From Alphaproteobacteria bacterium (GTDB taxonomy: Bacteria > Pseudomonadota > Alphaproteobacteria > GCA-2731375): DNA of 40,202 bases. The notes beneath the pieces were generated by a model. It was not told the DNA's origin. It made no database searches and worked only from the letters and a program-made list of their open reading frames with translations. Location: contig JASLMH010000019.1 of NCBI GenBank assembly GCA_030746635.1, positions 1-40,202 on the forward strand, given 5' to 3'. This document shows positions 1 through 7,977 of this stretch, one piece after another (position 1 is the stretch's first letter; every line of letters starts with the position of its first letter). Both the position numbers and the translations under genes were made by a program.

Positions 1-1
1 C

Positions 2-676
<675 letters not shown>

Positions 677-692
677 GGGCAATTCCGGGAAA

Positions 693-788
693 GGTAATTT
701 TGGGGACACAAAACTTAATTACGACGATAGTTTTGAGAGACTGGCTTCGGCGGCGGGCGTAATTAAGTATTGTGTCCCCAAAATTACC
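693..788. repeat. Long imperfect inverted repeat, family C copy 1
   Basis: Two 30-base arms (693-722 and 759-788) are complementary at 29 of 30 positions and enclose a 36-base spacer. The outer ends read GGTAATTTTGGGGACA. It fills the gap between the corrinoid gene and the MetV-like gene. Its lower GC differs sharply from the flanks. A related element sits at 21631-21746. It looks like a non-autonomous mobile palindrome; in the transcript it would form a strong hairpin that could affect downstream expression. Confidence 0.85.
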
Positions 789-840
789 TCCGTCGATTGT
801 CGTGCGATAGACAGGCGGCGAGATTGTAAAGGGCGTAGCG

Positions 841-1362
841 ATGGCATCCCCGACCACCCCCGGATCCATTGCCATGACGGTGCGGCCGCCGGTCCGGCCC
901 AGGTCCGGACTGCGGCGGTGGTCGGTGCGACACGCCCGCCTGCTGGAATGGCTGTACGAGCATTTCGAGACCATCCTGCTGCGTGGCCTGCGGCCGTTGT
1001 GGAACGCGCTGCGCGGCACCCGGGCGGAAAAGGGCGTGATCGTCGTCGAGCAGGGCGTCAAGGGGCTGCTGTTCGACTGCCGGATGTGCGGTAGCTGCGT
1101 GCTGATCGCCACCGGCATGTCCTGCCCGATGACCTGCCTGAAGGGCCTGCGCAACGGCCCATGTGGCGGTGTCCGCGCCGACGGCAGCTGCGAACTGGAC
1201 GCCGAGCAGCCCTGCGCCTGGGTGCTGGCCTGGGACGGCAATCAGCGCATGCGCCGCAACGAACGCATTGCCGGGTTGCAGGCGCCCCTGGACCACAGCC
1301 GCCGGGGCACCTCCTCCTGGCTGAACAAGGCGGCGGAATGGGCCGATGACGGCAGCCACTGA
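841..1362 (+). CDS. MTHFR_C domain protein (MetV-like reductase partner)
   Basis: A 173-residue protein with the C-terminal methylene-tetrahydrofolate reductase domain (MTHFR_C), known in acetogens as MetV, the partner of MetF. Eight cysteines fall in the core: C80, C83, C86, C95, C99, C108, C117 and C125, in the pattern CxxCxxC...CxxxC...RNGPCGG. These are suited to metal or Fe-S binding. The N-terminal 75 residues are basic and helical with no export signal. The gene overlaps the next one by 17 bases, which fits translational coupling and a MetV-MetF complex. An alternative start at residue 12 is possible. It probably acts with MetF to oxidise methyl-THF made by the corrinoid system. The domain is clear; electron carrier and direction are inferred. 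Confidence 0.87.
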   Translation: MASPTTPGSIAMTVRPPVRPRSGLRRWSVRHARLLEWLYEHFETILLRGLRPLWNALRGTRAEKGVIVVEQGVKGLLFDCRMCGSCVLIATGMSCPMTCLKGLRNGPCGGVRADGSCELDAEQPCAWVLAWDGNQRMRRNERIAGLQAPLDHSRRGTSSWLNKAAEWADDGSH

Positions 1363-2365
1363 CGGTGACCAGCAGGATTCCGGCCGCGATCCCGGCGCAC
1401 CGCTGCCGCCGCTGCCGGGGCACAGCTCCCGCGGCCGGCTGGAGCGGGTGCTGCGCCGTGGCGAGTTCGCCGTCACGGCCGAAATGGACCCGCCCGACTC
1501 CGCCGATGCCGACGAGGTTTACCAACGGGCCGCCGTGTTCGACGGCTGGGTCGATGCGATCAACGCCACCGACGGCGCCGGCGCCAATTGCCACATGTCC
1601 TCGGTCGCCATCTGCGCCCTGCTGACCCGGGTCGGCTACGCGCCGGTGTTCCAGATCTCCTGCCGCGATCACAACCGCATCGCCATCCAGGGCAACGTCC
1701 TGGGGGCGGCGGCCATGGGGGTGGGCAACATCCTGTGCCTGACCGGCGACGGCGTCGAGGTCGGCGATCAGCCGCAGGCCAAGCCGGTGTTCGACCTGGA
1801 CGGCATCTCGTTGCTGGAGACCATTCGCATCATGCGCGACGAGAAGCGCTTTCTCTCGGGCCGGAAGATCGCCTCGCCGCCCGAGGTATTCCTGGGCGCG
1901 GCGATCAACCCCTTCGCCCCGCCGGTCGATTACCGGCCGCTGCGGCTGGCCAAGAAGATCGCCGCCGGGGCCCAGTTCGTGCAGTCGCAATACTGTTTCG
2001 ACCTGCCGATGCTGCGGGACTATATGAAACGCGCGGTCGATCAGGGCCTGCACGAGGAATGCTTCATCCTGATCGGCGTCGGGCCCCTGGCCTCGGCCCG
2101 GGCGGCGCGCTGGATTCGCGAGCACGTGCCGGGCGTGCACATCCCCGAGGCGGTGATCGACCGCCTGGCCGGGGCCCAGGACCAGATCCGCGAGGGCCGC
2201 GATCTGTGTATCGAGCTGATCCAGCAGATCCGCGAGGTCGAGGGGGTCGCCGGCATTCACGTGATGGCCTATCGCCGCGAAAGGTTGGCCGTGGAGATCA
2301 TCGAGAAATCGGCCGTACTGGGCGGCCGGCGGCCATGGAAGCGACAGCAGGCCGGCCAGGCCTGA
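1346..2365 (+). CDS. metF: Methylenetetrahydrofolate reductase, MetF-type
   Basis: A TIM-barrel flavoenzyme of 339 residues interconverting methyl-THF and methylene-THF. Family landmarks are visible: the catalytic Glu in TAEMDPP (E46), NATDGA (D76), QISCRDHNR (around 103-111), LTGDG (132-136), QSQYCFD (213-219), GVGPL, and a C-terminal GIHVMAYRRE. The first 35 residues are a proline/glycine-rich extension outside the barrel. Its ATG lies inside the end of the MetV-like gene. The methyl-THF methyltransferase follows after 22 bases. In this context it most likely runs oxidatively, feeding methyl groups into the folate C1 pool. A role in methionine synthesis is possible but less likely given the neighbours. 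Confidence 0.93.
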   Translation: MTAATDGDQQDSGRDPGAPLPPLPGHSSRGRLERVLRRGEFAVTAEMDPPDSADADEVYQRAAVFDGWVDAINATDGAGANCHMSSVAICALLTRVGYAPVFQISCRDHNRIAIQGNVLGAAAMGVGNILCLTGDGVEVGDQPQAKPVFDLDGISLLETIRIMRDEKRFLSGRKIASPPEVFLGAAINPFAPPVDYRPLRLAKKIAAGAQFVQSQYCFDLPMLRDYMKRAVDQGLHEECFILIGVGPLASARAARWIREHVPGVHIPEAVIDRLAGAQDQIREGRDLCIELIQQIREVEGVAGIHVMAYRRERLAVEIIEKSAVLGGRRPWKRQQAGQA

Positions 2366-2387
2366 GGTCACCAGGAAGGGAACGATC

Positions 2388-3308
2388 ATGAGCAACACCG
2401 TCGTCAGTTCGGCCAGCAAGGAAGTGGTGATCGGTTTCGATCGGCCCTTCGTGATCATCGGCGAGCGGATCAACCCCACCGGCCGCAAGCTGCTGGCGGC
2501 GGAGATGGCCGAGGGCGACTACAGCCGGGTGGAGGCCGACGCCGTGGCCCAGGTGGCCGCCGGCGCCCATATGCTGGACGTCAATGCCGGCATCCCCCTG
2601 GCCGACGAGCCGAAGATCCTGGCCGAGGTGGTGCAACTGGTGCAGTCGCTGACCGACGTACCGCTGTCGATCGATTCCTCCATCGTCGCGGCGCTGGAGG
2701 CGGGCCTGGCAGTCTACCAGGGCAAGGCCCTGGTCAATTCGGTGACCGGCGAGGAGGAACGGCTGGAGGCGGTGCTGCCGCTGGTCAGGAAATACGGCGC
2801 GGCGGTGGTGGCGATCTCCAACGACGAGAGCGGCATTTCCGAGGACCCGGACAAACGTTTCGCGGTGGCCAAGAAGATCGTCGAGCGGGCCCGGGACCAC
2901 GGCATTCCGATCGACGACGTGGTGGTCGACCCGCTGATCATGCCGGTGGGGGCGGTGGCCACGGCCGGCCGCCAGGCCCTGCGGCTGATCCGCCGGCTGC
3001 AGGAGGAGCTGGGCGTCAACACCACCTGCGGCGCCTCCAACTTCAGCTTCGGCCTGCCCAACCGGCACGGCCTGAACTGGTCGTTCCTGGCCATGGCGAT
3101 CGGCGCCGGCCTGACCTCGGCGATCGCCAATCCCCTGCACCGGGAGGAGATGACGGCGGTGATGGGCGCCGACGTGGTGATGGGCCGGGATAGGAACTGC
3201 ATGCGATGGATCAGCGGGTTCCGCGATCCGGTCGACGGCGGTGGCGGCCAGGCGGCGGGCCCGGGCGGGCGGCGCCGGGGCGGCCGCCGGGCCCGGTTGG
3301 GTGGCTAA
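2388..3308 (+). CDS. Methyltetrahydrofolate:corrinoid methyltransferase
   Basis: A cytoplasmic pterin-binding (DHPS-like) TIM barrel of the AcsE/MtgA family that moves methyl groups between the corrinoid protein and THF. It is 306 residues. Visible motifs: IIGERINPTGRK (23-34), MLDVNAG (62-68), SIDSS (94-98), NSVTGE (117-122), DPLIMPVG (181-188) and CGASNFSFGLP (214-224), whose Asn matches the proton-relay Asn of Moorella MeTr by motif. A ribosome site (AGGAAGGGAACG) precedes the ATG. The last about 25 residues are Gly/Arg-rich low-complexity sequence beyond the barrel. It completes the path from corrinoid to THF to MetF. Confidence 0.93.
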   Translation: MSNTVVSSASKEVVIGFDRPFVIIGERINPTGRKLLAAEMAEGDYSRVEADAVAQVAAGAHMLDVNAGIPLADEPKILAEVVQLVQSLTDVPLSIDSSIVAALEAGLAVYQGKALVNSVTGEEERLEAVLPLVRKYGAAVVAISNDESGISEDPDKRFAVAKKIVERARDHGIPIDDVVVDPLIMPVGAVATAGRQALRLIRRLQEELGVNTTCGASNFSFGLPNRHGLNWSFLAMAIGAGLTSAIANPLHREEMTAVMGADVVMGRDRNCMRWISGFRDPVDGGGGQAAGPGGRRRGGRRARLGG

Positions 3309-3324
3309 TGCCCGCGAGATGCCC

Positions 3325-3443
3325 GGATCAGGTCCGGGCATGACAGTAACTATTTGAAATAATTAAATAATTCGTCATTGCCGGGCTCCTGCCTGCGCGA
3401 AGCCGAAGCTTCGCTACGGCGAAGGCTGGTGACCCGGCAATCC
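3325..3443. repeat. Composite palindromic intergenic repeat, family A copy 1
   Basis: The gap between two convergent genes holds a short hairpin (TGCCCGG-ATCAGGT-CCGGGCA type, about 3320-3342), an AT-rich linker, and a 73-base core at 3370-3442 with a central palindrome CGAAGCTTCG. The same architecture with only about four changed core bases occurs at 13741-13864. It resembles REP/BIME-like elements of alphaproteobacteria and may act as a bidirectional transcription terminator here. Confidence 0.8.
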
Positions 3444-3458
3444 ATGGCGCCCCCCCCC

Positions 3459-4430
3459 TCAACGAAGCAAATGCCGTTCCTGGCTGGGCGTGCGCTCGTA
3501 GCGTTCGCGGTAGCATTTCGAGAAGTGCGAGGCCGAGACGAAACCGCAGGCCAGGGCGACATTGAGCACCGATAGGCTGGTCTGGGCCAGCAGCAGGCGC
3601 GATTGGTCCAGCCGCAGCCACAAATAGTATCGGCTGGGGGTGCAGCCCAGGTATTTGCGGAACAGCCGCTCCAACTGCCGCGGTGACAGCCCAACCTCCC
3701 GGGCGATATCGGAACAGCGCAGGGGCTGTTCCAGGTTCTCCTCCATGCGGGTGACCGCCGCCAGCAGGCCGGCATGGCTGATGCCGAGGCGGGCTCGCGC
3801 GTCAAGGCGCTGGGCGTCGTCGCCGGAGCGGATGCGGTGATGCATCATCATCTCGGCGATGCCGGTGGCCAGGCCCTGGCCGTGCTGGCCGGCGACGTAG
3901 TGCAGCATCATGTCGAGCGCGGCGGTGCCGCCGGCCGAGGTCATGCGGTCGCGGTCGACCTCGAACAATTCCGCCGTCACCTCGATCCGGGGAAATTCCT
4001 CGGCAAACGCCTTCAGGCTTTCCCAATGGATGGTGCAGCGATAGCCGCGCAGCAGCCCGGCCCGGGCCAGCACGTAGGCGCCGGTGCAGATCGCCCCGAT
4101 GGTGGCGCCGTGGGAGGCCTGGTAGCGCAGGGCGCGGCGGAACCGTTCGCCCGGGCGCAGCCGCTCGACGTTGATGCCGGTACAGACCACCACCATGGCG
4201 GCCTGGCGCAATTCATCGATGGCGCCGTCGACCATGGCGGTCAGGCCGTTGGAAGCGGCCACCGGCTTTCCGTCGATCGACAGGCAGCTCCAGGAATAAA
4301 GCTCCCGCCCACTCAACAGATTGGCCAGGCGCAACGGTTCGATCGATGCCGCGAAGGCGATCATCGAGAAATCGTTCATCAGCACGAAGGCGATGTGGTG
4401 CTGATCGTGGGCTTGGCTGTCCGTGGTCAT
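3459..4430 (-). CDS. GlxA/GbdR-type AraC-family transcriptional regulator
   Basis: A 323-residue regulator with an N-terminal DJ-1/PfpI-like ligand domain (about 12-195) and a C-terminal AraC DNA-binding domain (about 225-318). The DJ-1 elbow keeps a cysteine in GAICTGAYVLA (C115). Two helix-turn-helices are seen at about 238-259 and 286-310 (VALACGFVSASHFSKCYRERY). Characterised relatives include GbdR and CdhR of Pseudomonas, which sense glycine betaine and carnitine breakdown. Lying between the two halves of the C1 cluster, it is the best candidate for substrate-dependent control of that cluster. The ligand is inferred from family and context only. A 12-base palindrome lies just upstream. 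Confidence 0.9.
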   Translation of the reverse strand: MTTDSQAHDQHHIAFVLMNDFSMIAFAASIEPLRLANLLSGRELYSWSCLSIDGKPVAASNGLTAMVDGAIDELRQAAMVVVCTGINVERLRPGERFRRALRYQASHGATIGAICTGAYVLARAGLLRGYRCTIHWESLKAFAEEFPRIEVTAELFEVDRDRMTSAGGTAALDMMLHYVAGQHGQGLATGIAEMMMHHRIRSGDDAQRLDARARLGISHAGLLAAVTRMEENLEQPLRCSDIAREVGLSPRQLERLFRKYLGCTPSRYYLWLRLDQSRLLLAQTSLSVLNVALACGFVSASHFSKCYRERYERTPSQERHLLR

Positions 4431-4454
4431 GGCGACCGGACCCGATGCGGCCTG

Positions 4455-4466
4455 GACGATATCGTC
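4455..4466. promoter_or_regulatory. Perfect palindrome upstream of the GlxA-type regulator
   Basis: GACGATATCGTC is a perfect 12-base palindrome about 25 bases upstream of the regulator start codon. On the minus strand a TTGTCC / 17-base spacer / CTAAGC arrangement lies just upstream of it and is a weak promoter candidate. The placement suits an operator or autoregulatory site. A 12-base palindrome can arise by chance, so confidence is low. Confidence 0.28.
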
Positions 4467-4531
4467 GGTCAGCTTAGGGCGAAATTACGTTTCTGGACAA
4501 CGATATATCCCAGGAACGACATGCGCCGTGT

Positions 4532-6514
4532 CTAACCACTCCGACGGCGACGGCGGCCACTGGGAACGGGCGGCGGCGGCAGATCGACCACCTTGGCCAG
4601 GTCCGGGAAGGCATCATGGCGATGGGGCAACGCCATGGCGGCGACGAAATGGTCCTGGAAGTCGGGTTCCACCGCCGTCTCCACCTTCTCCACTTGGCGC
4701 ACCAGGGCTTCGATCTCGGCCCGGGCGCCCCGGTCCAAGAGGGCGATGCGGGCGCCGGTGCCGGCGGCGTTGCCGGCGGCGCTGACCCGCTCCAACGGGC
4801 AATTGGGGATCAGCCCCAGCACCATGGCATGGGTCGGGTCCAGATAGCTGCCGAAACCGCCGGTCAGCACGATGCGATCCAGGCTGCGCACCCCCAACCG
4901 TTCCATCAACAGGCGGGCGCCGGCATAGGCCGCCGCCTTGGCGAGCTGGATGGCGCGTATGTCGGCCTGGCTGATGCGCAGTTCCGGCGGCCCGGCATGC
5001 ACCAGGTAGGCGAGGTTCTTGCCGTCGGGCAGCAGGTGCGGCGAGGCGCCATCTGCGGGATCGACCATGCGGCCGTCGGCGGCGATCGCCCCGGCCAGGA
5101 ACAACTCGGCCACCGCCTCGATGATACCGGAACCGCAAATGCCGGTGATGCCGGTCTCGGCCACCGCCTCGGCGAAGCCCGGCTGGTCGGACCAGAGATC
5201 GCAGCCGATCACCTTGAAGCGCGGCGCCAGGCCGTCGCGGTCGACCCGCAGACGCTCGATGGCGCCGGGGGTGGCGCGCTGGCCGGCGCTGATCTGCGCC
5301 CCTTCGAAGGCCGGGCCGGTGGGGCTGGAACAGGCCAGCAGGCGGTCCCTGTTGCCCAGCACGATCTCGGCGTTGGTGCCGATATCGATCACCAGGGTCA
5401 TCTCCTCGCCGCGATGGGGCGCTTCCGAGAGGATCACCGCCGCCGCATCGGCGCCGACGTGGCCGGCGATGCAGGGCAGGACATAGACGTGGCCGGCCGC
5501 CGGCAGTTCCAGGTCCAACTCGCCGGTCCGCCGGGTGACGGCGTCCGCCACCGCCAGGGGGAACGGAGCCTGCCCCAGGGGCAGGGCATCGAGGCCGAGG
5601 AACAGGTGGTGCATGGCCGGGTTGCCGACCACCGCCAGTTCCAGGATCGCCGAGGGGTCGAGGCCAGCTTCGGCGGCGCAGTCGGCCGCCAGTTGGCCGA
5701 TCGCCCGGCGCACCCGGGCGGTCATTTCCGCGCCGCTGCCGGGATTGAGCTGGATGTGGGAAATCCGGCTCATCACATCCTCGCCGAAGCGGATCTGCGG
5801 GTTCATCATGCCGGCCGAGGCCAGCAATTCGCCGCTGGCCAGATCGCAAAGATGGGCGGCGATGGTGGTGGTGCCGATGTCCACCGCCAGGCCGCAAAGA
5901 CGATCATGAAAACCGGGCCAGACGGCGACCACGCTCTGCGCGTCGCGCAGCGCCACGGTCACTGATGGCGTATCGGCATCCGGCCAGGGAGTCAGCGCCG
6001 GGTCGATGCGCAAATCCGTCAGGCTCCATTGCGCTTCCAGCGCCGCCGCCAAGTGCCGCCACCTGTCGTCCGGCCCGCCCGCCGGCAGTTCGACGTAATA
6101 GGGGTGCAGCACCGGATCGACGGCGATGGGGTGGGCTTCCTCCCGCTTGCGCACGACCTGGCGGTGGAGCTGGCTTTCCGCCGGCACGTCGATCACCACA
6201 TCGCCCCGCACCCGGGCATGGCAGCTCAGCCGCTGGTTGGCGGACAGCCCCTTGCGGCCGTCGAACAGGTGTTCGGGCTGGCTCACCGGCGACAGGCCCT
6301 CGGGGGCCGATGTGATCCCCAGCTTGGCGAACGCGCCGACCGCCACCTCGACCCGGCAGCGGCCGCAGATGCCCCGCCCGCCGCAGACGGAATCGATATC
6401 GACGCCCAGGCCCCGGGCCGCCTGCAACAGCGGCGTCTCAAGGGGAACACGGCCGCGCCGGCCCGAAGGCAGGAACACCACCAGGGCATCGTCTGTCGGC
6501 CGGTCGCCCTTCAT
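4532..6514 (-). CDS. RACo-type ATP-dependent corrinoid reactivation protein (ASKHA, DUF4445)
   Basis: Reduces oxidised Co(II) corrinoid back to active Co(I) at the cost of ATP, as shown for RACo and RamA relatives. It is 660 residues from the ATG used here. An N-terminal plant-type [2Fe-2S] domain has the ligands C44, C50, C53 (CGGRGICGRC) and C98 (RLSCHAR). A linker follows, then an ASKHA ATPase domain starting near VDIGTTT (211-217), with VIDIGTNAE, SPTGPAFEG, GICGSGIIE and VLTGGFGSYLD. The start is set by an ATGA overlap with the upstream DUF1638 gene; the open frame extends further upstream, but that part is the other frame of DUF1638. It serves the corrinoid protein at the left edge. Confidence 0.93.
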   Translation of the reverse strand: MKGDRPTDDALVVFLPSGRRGRVPLETPLLQAARGLGVDIDSVCGGRGICGRCRVEVAVGAFAKLGITSAPEGLSPVSQPEHLFDGRKGLSANQRLSCHARVRGDVVIDVPAESQLHRQVVRKREEAHPIAVDPVLHPYYVELPAGGPDDRWRHLAAALEAQWSLTDLRIDPALTPWPDADTPSVTVALRDAQSVVAVWPGFHDRLCGLAVDIGTTTIAAHLCDLASGELLASAGMMNPQIRFGEDVMSRISHIQLNPGSGAEMTARVRRAIGQLAADCAAEAGLDPSAILELAVVGNPAMHHLFLGLDALPLGQAPFPLAVADAVTRRTGELDLELPAAGHVYVLPCIAGHVGADAAAVILSEAPHRGEEMTLVIDIGTNAEIVLGNRDRLLACSSPTGPAFEGAQISAGQRATPGAIERLRVDRDGLAPRFKVIGCDLWSDQPGFAEAVAETGITGICGSGIIEAVAELFLAGAIAADGRMVDPADGASPHLLPDGKNLAYLVHAGPPELRISQADIRAIQLAKAAAYAGARLLMERLGVRSLDRIVLTGGFGSYLDPTHAMVLGLIPNCPLERVSAAGNAAGTGARIALLDRGARAEIEALVRQVEKVETAVEPDFQDHFVAAMALPHRHDAFPDLAKVVDLPPPPVPSGRRRRRSG

Positions 6515-7104
6515 TCGACGCCGTCGAGGAATTGCTGGTAGGCGCCGAACCCTGTGCGGCGCATTTCGAACTCCAGGTCCAGTCGTTCGGCCGCCGCCTC
6601 GGCCCGGGCCAGCAGCTCCGGATCGTCCCTTTGCGCCAGGTAGACCAGCTTGCGGTAGGCGTGAAAATAGCAGTCCCGCAGTTCCGGATGCTGATCCAGC
6701 CCCAGGCCCCGGTAGACCAGTCGGTCGAAATGCCGGGCCAGGTAGTCGGTCAGGAAGAAGCTGCCGACCTCGGCCTCGACGATGTCGTCGAAGGCGGCAG
6801 CGCCGGCGAACATCTCGTAGCAATGGGCGCCACCGATGCCCTCGACGCCCTCTTCATCCAATACCGCCTGCAAGCCGCCGCCGGTGCCGCAATCGCTGTA
6901 CAGCACCAGGATGCGGTCGAAGTCACGGCGTTTGGCGTGGATCTTGGCCCGCGCCGCGCCGGGGATCTCGTCCGGCCGGTTGTGCAGGTCGGCCGGCAGG
7001 CTTTCCACCCGCATGTGGGACCAGCCGTTGCGCTCGACGATCGAGACGATCTCCCGCGCCGTCGCGCCGCAACAAATCAGCAATGTACTTGGCCCATCCC
7101 GCAT
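6511..7104 (-). CDS. DUF1638 domain-containing protein
   Basis: A 197-residue cytoplasmic protein of unknown biochemical function belonging to DUF1638. It carries the family motif DCGTGG (about 71-76), an early LLICCGATA segment with adjacent cysteines, and a GAHCYEMF motif, so four or more cysteines could bind a metal or redox centre. Its stop overlaps the corrinoid activator start as ATGA, implying coupled translation and a shared job. The start is ATG at 7104; an adjacent GTG at 7107 is an alternative. My inference is a helper in corrinoid reactivation or methyl transfer. Confidence 0.83.
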   Translation of the reverse strand: MRDGPSTLLICCGATAREIVSIVERNGWSHMRVESLPADLHNRPDEIPGAARAKIHAKRRDFDRILVLYSDCGTGGGLQAVLDEEGVEGIGGAHCYEMFAGAAAFDDIVEAEVGSFFLTDYLARHFDRLVYRGLGLDQHPELRDCYFHAYRKLVYLAQRDDPELLARAEAAAERLDLEFEMRRTGFGAYQQFLDGVE

Positions 7105-7170
7105 CACCGCGCCACCATAATTCGCCCCGCGCCGACCGCCTACTGGTTAGCAAATAGAACGCCCGGCGGG

Positions 7171-7977
7171 TTAGGCCAGGGTCGCATACCCTTGGGCAAC
7201 CGCCTCGGCCTCCATCTCCAGCATCACCGCATAGTCGGCCAGTTGCCGGTCGGCGAAGCCGCCGATCAACAGCGCCGCGCGAACCTCGGCCAGGTCGGGA
7301 TCGTTGACGGCCCGGTACAGCGCCGCCCGCAACCGGGCGCGGCGGTCGAGGTCGGTGTGCGACGAGGTGACATAAGGCAGCGACGGCGCCGCCTCGGTCT
7401 CCGCCAGCACCCGGGTGCCGGCCAGCGAGGCCGGATCGTGCCGGGCCGTCAGGGCATGGCTGACGCAATCGATGGCGGCCAGGTCGGCTTCACCGGCGGC
7501 GATCAGGGCGATGGAATGCTGGTGCTTGCCGGCGACCTTGACCTCGGCGAAGAAACGAGCGCCCTCGGCCAGCGGCGCCAACGCGTGGCGCAACACGTTC
7601 ATCCCCGATTGCGACTGCCAGTCGTTGATGGCACAGACGCCGCCGCGCAGGTCGCCCAGGGTGGCGGCCGGGCTGTCCTCGCGCACCAGGATCAGGCTGC
7701 GGTAGCTGGCGCCCTCGCAGCCGGGCGCCAGATAGATGGGCGTTGCCAGGATCTCCAGATCGGCGCTGAATTCCTTCAGCAAGGGGTAGCCGCAGGTCTG
7801 GCCGATCAGCAGGCCGGGATCGCGCCAAAGGTCCTCGCGCGGCCGGTCCCGGCTCAGCGCCGCCGGCACCTCCTTGATGCCCTCGGCCCGGCAGGCCCGG
7901 GCCAGCCCGGCCCACCAGGCATCGGTGGCCCGCTGCACGGGCGGCAGATCGTACATGGTCAGGCCGGCGATGCTCAT
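7171..7977 (-). CDS. PhnD-like substrate-binding-fold protein without export signal
   Basis: A 268-residue protein resembling phosphate/phosphite/phosphonate (PhnD-type) periplasmic binding proteins: motifs such as GQTCGYPL, YRSLILVREDSP, CAINDWQSQSGMN and AIDCVSHAL follow that fold. The N-terminus (MSIAGLTMYDLPP) has no signal peptide or lipobox, so it probably stays in the cytoplasm. No permease or ATPase gene adjoins it. It overlaps the XRE regulator gene by ATGA, suggesting it acts with that regulator, perhaps as a ligand sensor, or as an enzyme of the bilobed fold. Fold assignment is fairly sure; role is open. Confidence 0.78.
   Translation of the reverse strand: MSIAGLTMYDLPPVQRATDAWWAGLARACRAEGIKEVPAALSRDRPREDLWRDPGLLIGQTCGYPLLKEFSADLEILATPIYLAPGCEGASYRSLILVREDSPAATLGDLRGGVCAINDWQSQSGMNVLRHALAPLAEGARFFAEVKVAGKHQHSIALIAAGEADLAAIDCVSHALTARHDPASLAGTRVLAETEAAPSLPYVTSSHTDLDRRARLRAALYRAVNDPDLAEVRAALLIGGFADRQLADYAVMLEMEAEAVAQGYATLA

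Noticed and set aside
4616..5965. 449-codon plus-strand frame across the RACo gene
   Set aside because: Antisense of a gene with intact [2Fe-2S] and ASKHA motifs; no family features of its own.
6515..6823. N-terminal extension of the RACo protein
   Set aside because: Arg/Gly/Pro-rich out-of-frame reading of DUF1638; the ATGA overlap and the ferredoxin-like domain start fix the ATG at 6514.
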